Source of the DNA: an uncultured Clostridium sp.
Lineage (GTDB): Bacteria; Bacillota; Clostridia; Clostridiales; Clostridiaceae
DNA: 18,932 nt
Direction of reading: 5' to 3'
NCBI GenBank assembly: GCA_934755305.1
Contig: CAKVLD010000055.1
Location: 1 to 18,932, forward strand
This document shows, one piece after another, positions 1 through 5,908 of the stretch; position 1 is the stretch's first letter, and the number at the start of each line of letters is the position of its first letter. A model generated the notes under the pieces. It saw nothing but the letters and a program-made list of their open reading frames with translations. It searched no databases and had not been told where the DNA came from. The translations under genes were made by a program, and so were the position numbers.

Positions 1-168
1 GTATTTGGTGGTGTAGATTTATATGTATCAGATAGGGTTAATATTAAATCTAGATCTATTCCTATATTTGGTGAAATTGATAATAAAGCACCAACATGTT
101 TTATAGAAAATGCACCTACCATATATGTAGATAGTGTATGCATATTTGGTGGTATAGATATTCAGTAA
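1..168 (+). CDS. C-terminal fragment of LiaF-like cell-envelope stress protein
   Basis: The gene is cut by the window start; 55 residues and a TAA stop remain. The fragment reads as beta-strand repeats: FGGVDLYV, then IPIFGEID, then IYVDSVCIFGGIDIQ at the end. Short FGG-(V/I)-D-(L/I) turns separated by hydrophobic strands are typical of the C-terminal domain of LiaF/VraT-like proteins (the 'cell wall-active antibiotics response' domain), which usually follows N-terminal membrane helices. In bacilli LiaF inhibits the LiaS sensor kinase. In clostridia, stand-alone relatives of this domain are common and their partner is often unknown. The rest of the protein and its neighbours are outside the window, so only the domain is assigned. 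A strong hairpin terminator follows at 181-217. Confidence 0.65.
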   Translation, partial: VFGGVDLYVSDRVNIKSRSIPIFGEIDNKAPTCFIENAPTIYVDSVCIFGGIDIQ

Positions 169-180
169 ATTAGAAATATA

Positions 181-217
181 AAAAAGTGCCTTTTTAGAAA
201 AACAGAGGCACTTTTTT
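181..217. terminator. Bidirectional intrinsic terminator between convergent genes
   Basis: Inverted repeat AAAAAGTGCC (181-190) and GGCACTTTTT (207-216), a perfect 10-bp stem with a 16-nt loop. It has T runs on the plus side and, because of the A run, on the minus side as well. It sits between the stop codons of the convergent genes ending at 168 (plus) and 220 (minus) and can serve both. Confidence 0.9.
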
Positions 218-219
218 AT

Positions 220-798
220 TTAAAATAGAATTATCATTAATCCGTAAATATTTTTAGTAAAATCATAAAATAGTGGTAAGTGAGGTGGGAAAAATGTATA
301 CTTTGTAAAAATAATAACTAAGGTGGCTATAATTATTAAACAAATTAGAAATTTTAATGAATTATATTTAATATTATTAAATACATGTAAACCAATTATT
401 TGACCTATAATTGCAGATATGAGAACTATAATTATATGCCAAAATAATGAGCTTATATTAAATGCACTTTTAAAAACATAATAAAAAAATAGAATAGATA
501 CTATAGATGATACTATTGAGAAGCATAATCCTATTAACCATTTTTTAAAGGGGATTTTGTAATTTCCTTTAATGAATAAGTATAAGACAATCCAATAAAT
601 AATGGTAGGATATAAAACTAATTTTAGGTGTTCAAATATACTTTCATTTACAGGAAAGAATATAGCTGAAACTATAGTTTTTCCTGTAGCTTCATACATA
701 AAATGAAATAAACAAGCTAATATAAATATGAAAGGAATACCTAATAAGATACAGTTATTAATATTTTTTTTATTTTGATTTTCAAGAGCACCAATCAA
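220..798 (-). CDS. DUF6512 family polytopic membrane protein
   Basis: 192-aa very hydrophobic protein with about five or six predicted membrane helices. It carries the family signature: HFMY at residues 32-35, then PVNES at 49-53 and EHLK at 56-59, between the first two helices. A Pro-rich turn (FFPPHLP) precedes the last helix. These match clostridial proteins grouped as DUF6512, which have no known function. The frame stays open to 870, but I place the start at the TTG at 798. A perfect GGAGGT (806-811) lies 7 nt upstream of it, and the N-terminal residues that would otherwise be added are encoded across the Shine-Dalgarno and a large palindrome (824-859). The gene is transcribed alone, divergent from the gene at 968, and ends at a shared terminator. 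The family assignment is fairly sure; the role is unknown. Confidence 0.75.
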   Translation of the reverse strand: MIGALENQNKKNINNCILLGIPFIFILACLFHFMYEATGKTIVSAIFFPVNESIFEHLKLVLYPTIIYWIVLYLFIKGNYKIPFKKWLIGLCFSIVSSIVSILFFYYVFKSAFNISSLFWHIIIVLISAIIGQIIGLHVFNNIKYNSLKFLICLIIIATLVIIFTKYTFFPPHLPLFYDFTKNIYGLMIILF

Positions 799-823
799 GG
801 TTACTACCTCCAAATTATATAAT

Positions 824-859
824 TCATAATATAATATTTTTCTAAATATTATATTATGA
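824..859. repeat. 15-bp perfect inverted repeat in a divergent intergenic region
   Basis: The arm at 824-838 (TCATAATATAATATT) is the exact reverse complement of 845-859, with a 6-nt spacer. It lies 26 bp upstream of the TTG start of the minus-strand DUF6512 gene and about 110 bp upstream of the plus-strand gene at 968. A TATAAT on the minus strand lies inside it. It could be an operator, a 5'-UTR hairpin or, being purely AT-rich, partly chance. Confidence 0.5.
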
Positions 860-893
860 TATAAATTCAATTAATAATTAATCATAAGACTAG

Positions 894-922
894 TTGCAAA
901 ATTTAAGTTAAAGATATATATT
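894..922 (+). promoter_or_regulatory. Candidate sigma-A promoter for the gene at 968
   Basis: TTGCAA (894-899), 17-bp spacer, TATATT (917-922). The spacing is ideal and the gene start lies 45 bp downstream. In such AT-rich DNA a chance -10 is easy to find, so confidence is moderate. Confidence 0.4.
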
Positions 923-967
923 AGTTTTAACTAAAGAATTTATAAAAATAAAGAGGTATTAATAGAC

Positions 968-1393
968 ATGAAGTTTAAGTTAACGATAATTGAATTAGGA
1001 AAAGTATTAAAGACTATAGAAGAGAATTATAATTTAAATCTTTTAATTAAGGCAAACCAAAGTGGTGGATGGCTTACTTTAAAAGGTGGCGTAACTATTT
1101 TAAACTATCCAAAAGAAATTTCAACAGATAATTGTTCAAGTAAGTTTAATAATATAATAAGTATGAAATTCTCAAATGAAGGATTAGAAGGAGCAGTAAT
1201 AAAAATTACAGGAGCTAAAGGAAAAATGTTTGATGTAACTGTAGAATCTGCCAAATATAAAGAATTAAAGACATCAACGATAGCTTTAAATCAAATAAAA
1301 AGCAATGAAAATGAATGTACATTAAAAATAGATGATAATATGGTATTTTCAATAAAAGCTCCAGCTGAAACAATATTAACTTATTTAAAATAA
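968..1393 (+). CDS. Unidentified 141-aa protein
   Basis: I do not recognise this protein. It has no signal peptide, no membrane helix and no obvious catalytic motif. The composition suggests an alpha helix (residues about 5-22, ending EENYN) followed by a mostly beta protein rich in Lys, Ile and Gly, with GGWLTLKGG around 33-41 and a late strand pair before the C-terminal helix APAETILTYLK. It contains one Trp and two Cys. AGAGGT at 952-957 serves as Shine-Dalgarno, with a rather long spacer to the ATG. The gene has a plausible own promoter (894-922) and a hairpin terminator at 1398-1450, so it looks like a single-gene transcript. Codon use matches its neighbours. It is probably a small cytosolic protein; no function is proposed. 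Confidence 0.7.
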   Translation: MKFKLTIIELGKVLKTIEENYNLNLLIKANQSGGWLTLKGGVTILNYPKEISTDNCSSKFNNIISMKFSNEGLEGAVIKITGAKGKMFDVTVESAKYKELKTSTIALNQIKSNENECTLKIDDNMVFSIKAPAETILTYLK

Positions 1394-1397
1394 TTAC

Positions 1398-1450
1398 AAA
1401 GCTTAGCTATCCCTTATAAAGATTTACATATAAGGAAAGCTAAGCTTTTA
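1398..1450 (+). terminator. Long hairpin terminator
   Basis: AAAGCTTAGCT (1398-1408) pairs perfectly with AGCTAAGCTTT (1438-1448), and the inner CCTTAT (1412-1417) pairs with ATAAGG (1430-1435). A short T run follows. It lies immediately after the stop at 1393. Confidence 0.75.
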
Positions 1451-1492
1451 TAAAGTTAAAAAATATGTATTTATATTTTCTAGGAGAGATTG

Positions 1493-2443
1493 ATGATAAA
1501 AAATAATTATTTCTATAAAATTAATTTTAATAGTGAAAGAGATAAACAATTATGTGATTTAGAAATGAAGTGTATATTTGGAAAGACAGCAAGCATAGAA
1601 AGGAATATTTTATCAAATGTTGATACAAGTCCATCTAGAAGTCCCTATATAAAAGAAAAAATATCTATTGAATTTTCAAGCAATACTTTAGAAGAATTAG
1701 AAGAAAAGATACGATCTTCTAAAAGATATTTAGAAGATTTTAAGGTTATATATGTTAAGTCGGGTAGTAAGGATGTATCTTATAAAGATAGGTTAAAAGC
1801 TATAAATACAATTGCAAGTTCTATAGAAGGCAGATCTAATATACATAATCCTAAAATAGTACTTGGAATTTCAAAGGTAGATACAAAGTGGATTTTTGGT
1901 ATCTATGAAAAGAATAATTGTTTATGGCACAAACATAATAAAAGACCCTATTCTTATTCAAATGCGTTACCTCTTACGTTAGCTAAAGCTTTGGTGAATA
2001 TTGCTATAGGAAATGATTATAGTAAAACTTTAGTAGATCCTTGTTGTGGGGTAGGTACTGTAGTAATAGAAGCTTTAGATTTAGGTGTAAGGGTAAAAGG
2101 ATATGAACTTAATTCATTAATTGCAAGTAATGCTAAAGGAAATTTGGAGTACTTTGGATTCGAAAATGTTATAGAAGAAAAAGATATGCATACAATCAAT
2201 GATGAATTTGATGTAGCTATTTTAGATATGCCATATGATTTGTTTACAACTTGTAGTGAATTAGATCAAAATAGGTTGATTGAATCTGTTTATAAAATAG
2301 CTAATAAATTAGTGATTGTAACTAATAGAGTTATGAATGAAGAGTTAATTAGAGTAGGGTATAAAATAATCGATAGCTGTTCTGTTAGTAAAAATAAGTT
2401 TATAAGATATGTAACTGTATGCAAACGAGATTGTAGCATATAA
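1493..2443 (+). CDS. Trm11-like THUMP-domain RNA methyltransferase (SAM-dependent)
   Basis: 316 aa. The C-terminal half is a class I SAM-dependent methyltransferase. Motif I is DPCCGVGT at residues 182-189, followed by an acidic strand end (KGYELN) for the ribose, and the catalytic motif IV is DMPYD at 245-249, the N/D-P-P-Y motif of base-modifying N-methylases with the first Pro replaced by Met. The region at about 80-150 (YKDRLKAINTIA, then a strand-rich stretch) looks like a THUMP RNA-binding domain, as in the Trm11/TrmG10 and UPF0020 groups, which methylate guanine N2 in tRNA or rRNA. The exact RNA target cannot be told. A TTG at 1490 directly precedes the ATG at 1493; I chose the ATG because AGGAG at 1482-1486 sits 6 nt before it. 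The ribosomal GTPase gene begins 52 bp downstream, so both may share a transcript. Confidence 0.75.
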   Translation: MIKNNYFYKINFNSERDKQLCDLEMKCIFGKTASIERNILSNVDTSPSRSPYIKEKISIEFSSNTLEELEEKIRSSKRYLEDFKVIYVKSGSKDVSYKDRLKAINTIASSIEGRSNIHNPKIVLGISKVDTKWIFGIYEKNNCLWHKHNKRPYSYSNALPLTLAKALVNIAIGNDYSKTLVDPCCGVGTVVIEALDLGVRVKGYELNSLIASNAKGNLEYFGFENVIEEKDMHTINDEFDVAILDMPYDLFTTCSELDQNRLIESVYKIANKLVIVTNRVMNEELIRVGYKIIDSCSVSKNKFIRYVTVCKRDCSI

Positions 2444-2453
2444 TTTAAATAAT

Positions 2454-2498
2454 AAGGAGGGAGAGGCTTTAGTTTTAAAACTAAAGATATAATATATG
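2454..2498 (+). promoter_or_regulatory. Displaced Shine-Dalgarno with hairpin spacer before the GTPase start
   Basis: A perfect AAGGAGGG (2454-2461) lies 34 nt before the ATG at 2496, too far for normal initiation. Between them is an exact palindrome, CTTTAGTTTT (2467-2476) and AAAACTAAAG (2477-2486). If folded, it would leave about 14 unpaired nucleotides between Shine-Dalgarno and ATG. An in-frame TAA at 2490-2492 excludes a more upstream start, and no other good ribosome-binding site is near the ATG. Confidence 0.5.
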
Positions 2499-4430
2499 AA
2501 AAAGACAATAGGAATTTTAGCTCATGTAGATTCAGGAAAAACTACATTTTCAGAACAGGTTTTGTATCATACTAAATCTATTAGAAGCAGGGGAAGAGTA
2601 GATCATAAAAATTCTTTTTTAGATAATCATGAAATAGAAAAAGAACGTGGCATTACTGTATTTTCGGATCAGGCAAAATTTCAGATAAATGATACAGTAT
2701 ATTATTTAGTTGATACCCCAGGACATGTAGATTTTTCTTCTGAAATGGAAAGAACATTATCTATTTTAGATTATGCTATATTACTTGTAAATGGTATAGA
2801 TAAAGTTCAGGGGCACACTGAGACGGTTTGGAATTTATTAAGGAAGTATAATATTCCTACTTTTATATTTATAAATAAAATTGATAGAGTTGGTTTTAAT
2901 AGAGATGAAGTTATTTTAGATATGGAAAAAAATTTAAGTAAAGATATATGCTTCTTAGATAATGATTATATAAAAGACGAAAAAGTAATAGAAAAAATAT
3001 GTGAAAAAGATGATGAGTTATTAGAAAAATATTTAGAAGGTACTTTAAATGAAAAGGAGTTTTTAAATACATTTAAGAAGATTATAAAGGAAGAAAGGAT
3101 ATTTCCATGTCTTGAAGGTTCTGCCTTACAAGATATAGGGATAGAGGAATTTCTTAGAGTTTTTGATGATTTAAGTTATACTAATTATAAAGAAGATGAT
3201 GAATTTTCAGGAAGAATATATAAGATATCTTATGATGAAAAAGGAAATAGAGTTACTTTTATTAAAGCTTTATCAGGTTCATTAAAAGTAAAAGGTGAGA
3301 TTAATTTAAATGGAAATCTAAATAAAATAAATGAACTTAGAATTTATAATGCCAATAAATATGTAACTGTAGAGAAAATAGTTGCTGGAGATATTTTTGG
3401 AGCTATTGGTTTTGTAGATGGAATAGCAGGACAAGGAATAGGAACAATTGATAATTTTATACAATATAATATGATTCCAACATTAACAACAAAGGCTATT
3501 TTTGACAAAAATTTAAATATTAAAAAAGTTTTAAATATATTCAAAAAACTTGAAGAAGAAGATCCGGCATTAAATGTTGTTTGGGATGAAACTTTACAAG
3601 AAATCAATATTCATATAATGGGAAAAATTCAGCTGGAAATTTTAAAAGAGTTATTAAAGAAAAGATTTGATTTAGATATAGACTTTGGGCAATGTAGGAT
3701 TTTATATAAAGAAACTATAAAGGGAAGTGTTATTGGTTCAGGACATTTTGAGCCGTTAAGACATTATGCAGAAGTTCATTTAAAAATAGAAGAAGGCCAA
3801 AGAAATAAAGGAATTACTTTTGAAAGTAAGTGTCATGTAGATAATTTAAATTTAGGTCATCAAAACTTAATAAAAACACATATTTTTGAAAGAGAACATC
3901 ATGGATTATTAACAGGTTCACCCTTAACGGATTTAAAAATAACTTTATTAACAGGTCGAGATCATAATAAACATACTAGTGGGGGGGATTTTAGGCAAGC
4001 TACATTTAGAGCTTTAAGACAAGGTCTTGAAAAGGCAGAAAATATATTACTTGAGCCTTATTATAAATTTAGAATAAGTGTTCCGAAAGAAAATATGGGA
4101 AGGGTATTATCAGATATTCAAAAATTAAAAGGAACTTTTGAGCCAGCTGAAGTTTTGGAGAATAAAGTAATAATTAGAGGAAGAGGGCCAGTAAAAAACT
4201 TTATGAATTATAGTAATGAAATAACTATTTTTTCAAAAGGAAAAGGATCTATTAGCTTAATGTATGATAATTATGATGTATGTCATAATTCAAAAGAAGT
4301 TATAAAAGAAATTAATTATAATAAAGAAGCAGATATTGAATATACATCTACATCAATATTTTGTTCAAAAGGTCAAAGTTATCTTGTTAGATGGGATGAG
4401 GCAGATAATAATATGCACTGTGAATTATGA
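2496..4430 (+). CDS. EF-G/Tet(M)-like ribosomal GTPase
   Basis: 644-aa translational GTPase of EF-G-like domain order, the length of tetracycline ribosomal protection proteins (about 640) rather than EF-G (about 690). G motifs are intact: AHVDSGKT (9-16), RGIT (51-54), DTPGH (73-77), NKID (127-130), GSA (208-210). Such proteins bind the ribosomal A-site region and act by GTP hydrolysis. In genuine Tet(M)/Tet(O) proteins the domain IV loop carries YSPVSTPADFR, which displaces tetracycline. Here the equivalent loop reads HTSGGDFR (493-500) followed by RALRQGLEKA, close to the EF-G form HTEGGDFR. I therefore call it a Tet(M)-like translation factor, not a proven resistance gene. The ATG is fixed by the conserved N-terminus, although its Shine-Dalgarno is 34 nt away behind a palindrome. 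A run of seven G (3981-3987) encodes part of the key loop. The gene lies 52 bp downstream of an RNA methyltransferase. Confidence 0.8.
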   Translation: MKKTIGILAHVDSGKTTFSEQVLYHTKSIRSRGRVDHKNSFLDNHEIEKERGITVFSDQAKFQINDTVYYLVDTPGHVDFSSEMERTLSILDYAILLVNGIDKVQGHTETVWNLLRKYNIPTFIFINKIDRVGFNRDEVILDMEKNLSKDICFLDNDYIKDEKVIEKICEKDDELLEKYLEGTLNEKEFLNTFKKIIKEERIFPCLEGSALQDIGIEEFLRVFDDLSYTNYKEDDEFSGRIYKISYDEKGNRVTFIKALSGSLKVKGEINLNGNLNKINELRIYNANKYVTVEKIVAGDIFGAIGFVDGIAGQGIGTIDNFIQYNMIPTLTTKAIFDKNLNIKKVLNIFKKLEEEDPALNVVWDETLQEINIHIMGKIQLEILKELLKKRFDLDIDFGQCRILYKETIKGSVIGSGHFEPLRHYAEVHLKIEEGQRNKGITFESKCHVDNLNLGHQNLIKTHIFEREHHGLLTGSPLTDLKITLLTGRDHNKHTSGGDFRQATFRALRQGLEKAENILLEPYYKFRISVPKENMGRVLSDIQKLKGTFEPAEVLENKVIIRGRGPVKNFMNYSNEITIFSKGKGSISLMYDNYDVCHNSKEVIKEINYNKEADIEYTSTSIFCSKGQSYLVRWDEADNNMHCEL

Positions 4431-4432
4431 AA

Positions 4433-4554
4433 CTAAATCTCAACAATAGCAGTTATCTCATTTTCCTCAAGACGACCAAATGTATAATGGATATTTGTTG
4501 TGTGTTTTCTTTAAAGTCTGAAAAATATTCTGATACTTTTTTATAAGTAATTAT
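4433..4554 (-). pseudogene. Possible remnant of a small gene (frameshifted, no normal start)
   Basis: On the minus strand an excellent AAAGGAGG (4563-4556) is followed by ATA ATT ACT instead of ATG/GTG/TTG. From there the frame reads I-T-Y-K-K-V-S-E-Y-F-S-D-F-K-E-N-T-Q-Q. Near an ACACACAACAAA stretch the sensible reading shifts by one base to IHYTFGRLEENEITAIVEI and stops at TAG (4435-4433). Protein-like composition in two adjacent frames, a strong ribosome-binding site and a missing start codon together suggest a decayed gene of about 40 codons. I do not recognise the family. It could also be chance. Confidence 0.3.
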
Positions 4555-4689
4555 TCCTCCTTTGCAATATAACATATAAATCATACTATCATACGATAAT
4601 TATGTAAATTAGAGCGTAAAAATAAAAAAGTTAAGCTTGATTTTACTTACATTTATGTTAAAATTATTGCGTATTGGATAATAAAATAA

Positions 4690-4830
4690 AGAATTTGTAT
4701 TAATGTATTCTAATAGAGAAGGTTGCTAATCTAAAAGGTACATAATTTATGGCTTTTATAAATAAAAAGCCTATTAATTGTGCATATAATAAGTATTCTC
4801 TAGAAAGTTCTAGGGAATTTTTTTGTTTAA
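4690..4830 (+). promoter_or_regulatory. Candidate riboswitch/attenuator leader of hydEF
   Basis: The 410-bp gap before hydE holds a structured leader ending in a terminator (4795-4824) six nt before the Shine-Dalgarno. TAGAGAA (4714-4720) can pair with TTCTCTA (4796-4802), which is also the 5' arm of the terminator, so the two structures exclude each other. This 7-bp helix would close a domain of about 75 nt. That domain contains an imperfect long hairpin: GGCTTTT (4751-4757) with AAAAGCC (4765-4771), extended by GTACATAATT pairing with AATTGTGCAT (with G-U pairs and a mismatch). I see none of the conserved cores of T-box, TPP, FMN, lysine, purine, SAM, glycine, cobalamin or GEMM RNAs. The ligand is unknown. 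Confidence 0.4.
4795..4824 (+). terminator. Intrinsic terminator inside the hydE leader
   Basis: ATTCTCTAGA (4795-4804) pairs with TCTAGGGAAT (4809-4818), 10 bp with one G-U pair and a 4-nt loop, followed by seven T (4818-4824). The hydE Shine-Dalgarno starts at 4831. A terminator this close upstream of a start, with no plus-strand gene ending nearby, suggests attenuation. Confidence 0.75.
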
Positions 4831-4840
4831 GGAGGATTCT

Positions 4841-5908
4841 ATGAAAGTAAAAGATATAATAAATAAGCTCTATTTACAACATAAAGCTAGCGCAAAAGAA
4901 TTATTATTTTTACTTGAAAATATAGGTGATGATAAAGATTATCTAATAAAGAAAGCTAATAGTATAAGACTTAAAAACTATGGTAAAAAAGTATATATGC
5001 GTGGTCTTATAGAATTCACTAATATTTGTGTTAGAAATTGTAGATATTGTGGTATAAGAAAAGATAATAAAAATATAGAAAGATATAGACTAACTAAAGA
5101 TCAAATTTTAGAATGTGCAGATATAGGTGATAAATTAGGTTATAAGACTTTTGTACTTCAAGGTGGAGAAGATCCTTATTTTACAGATGAAGTAATGGTA
5201 GATATTATAAGTTCAATAAAAAAGAAATATCCAAGTAATGCTATTACAATCTCTATTGGAGAAAGAAGCTATGAATCATACAAAAAGATGTTTGATGCTG
5301 GAGCAGAAAGATATTTAATAAGACATGAAACAGCATCAGAAAAACTTTATAATTCTTTACATCCAAAGGCGAGTTTTTTTAATAGAAGAAGATGCTTGAA
5401 AGATTTAAAAGATATTGGATATCAAGTAGGGGCAGGGTTTATGGTTGGTTTACCTGATCAAAGTAAAGAAGATTTAGTCAAGGATTTACTATATTTAAAA
5501 GAGATTAATCCTGAGATGTGTGGGATAGGACCATTTATTCCTCATAAAGATACACCTCTTAGTAGATGTAAGGGTGGCACTTTAGAGGATACAGTTATTT
5601 TACTTGCAATTATTAGACTATTATTACCCCATGTATTATTACCTGCTACTACTGCTTTAGGAACTATACATCCTTTAGGTAGAGAACAAGGATTACAGGC
5701 AGGAGCTAATGTTGTAATGCCTAATTTATCTCCTAAAAATGTAAGAGATAAGTATTCTTTATATAATGGAAAGGTTTGTACAGGTGAAGAAGCAGCTGAA
5801 TGTAGAAATTGTATTGAAGCTAGAATAGAACGTGCTGGATTTAAGGTGGAAATCTCAAGAGGTGATAATATCTTATGGCAAGGTAGGGAGGAAAAGATAA
5901 ATGAATAA
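4841..5908 (+). CDS. hydE: [FeFe]-hydrogenase H-cluster radical SAM maturase HydE
   Basis: 355-aa cytosolic radical SAM enzyme, the usual HydE length. The SAM-binding [4Fe-4S] motif CVRNCRYC gives C63, C67 and C70 (CX3CX2C), in the biotin synthase-like sequence setting (YMRGLIEFTNIC). The C-terminal CX7CX2C (C313, C321, C324) matches the auxiliary-cluster cysteines of Thermotoga HydE. LQGGEDPYFTD and the GLPDQSKED stretch fit the barrel of this family. HydE works with HydG and HydF to build the 2Fe subcluster of [FeFe] hydrogenase; HydE is involved in making the dithiolate bridge precursor. The start is the ATG at 4841 with GGAGG at 4831-4835; the frame extends slightly upstream only into the terminator. 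The gene overlaps hydF by 8 bp (ATGAATAA), indicating translational coupling. Expression is probably governed by the structured leader. Confidence 0.95.
   Translation: MKVKDIINKLYLQHKASAKELLFLLENIGDDKDYLIKKANSIRLKNYGKKVYMRGLIEFTNICVRNCRYCGIRKDNKNIERYRLTKDQILECADIGDKLGYKTFVLQGGEDPYFTDEVMVDIISSIKKKYPSNAITISIGERSYESYKKMFDAGAERYLIRHETASEKLYNSLHPKASFFNRRRCLKDLKDIGYQVGAGFMVGLPDQSKEDLVKDLLYLKEINPEMCGIGPFIPHKDTPLSRCKGGTLEDTVILLAIIRLLLPHVLLPATTALGTIHPLGREQGLQAGANVVMPNLSPKNVRDKYSLYNGKVCTGEEAAECRNCIEARIERAGFKVEISRGDNILWQGREEKINE

Noticed and set aside
3344..3607. Open minus-strand frame of 87 codons inside the GTPase gene
   Set aside because: It is opposite conserved domain sequence, with a low-complexity translation and no ribosome-binding site.
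2496..4430. Naming the gene tet(M), tet(O) or tetB(P)
   Set aside because: The loop motif that defines tetracycline protection proteins is replaced by an EF-G-like loop, so resistance cannot be claimed.
4690..4830. T-box leader
   Set aside because: No AGGGTGGAACCGCG-like T-box sequence precedes the terminator, and hydE is not an amino-acid-related gene.
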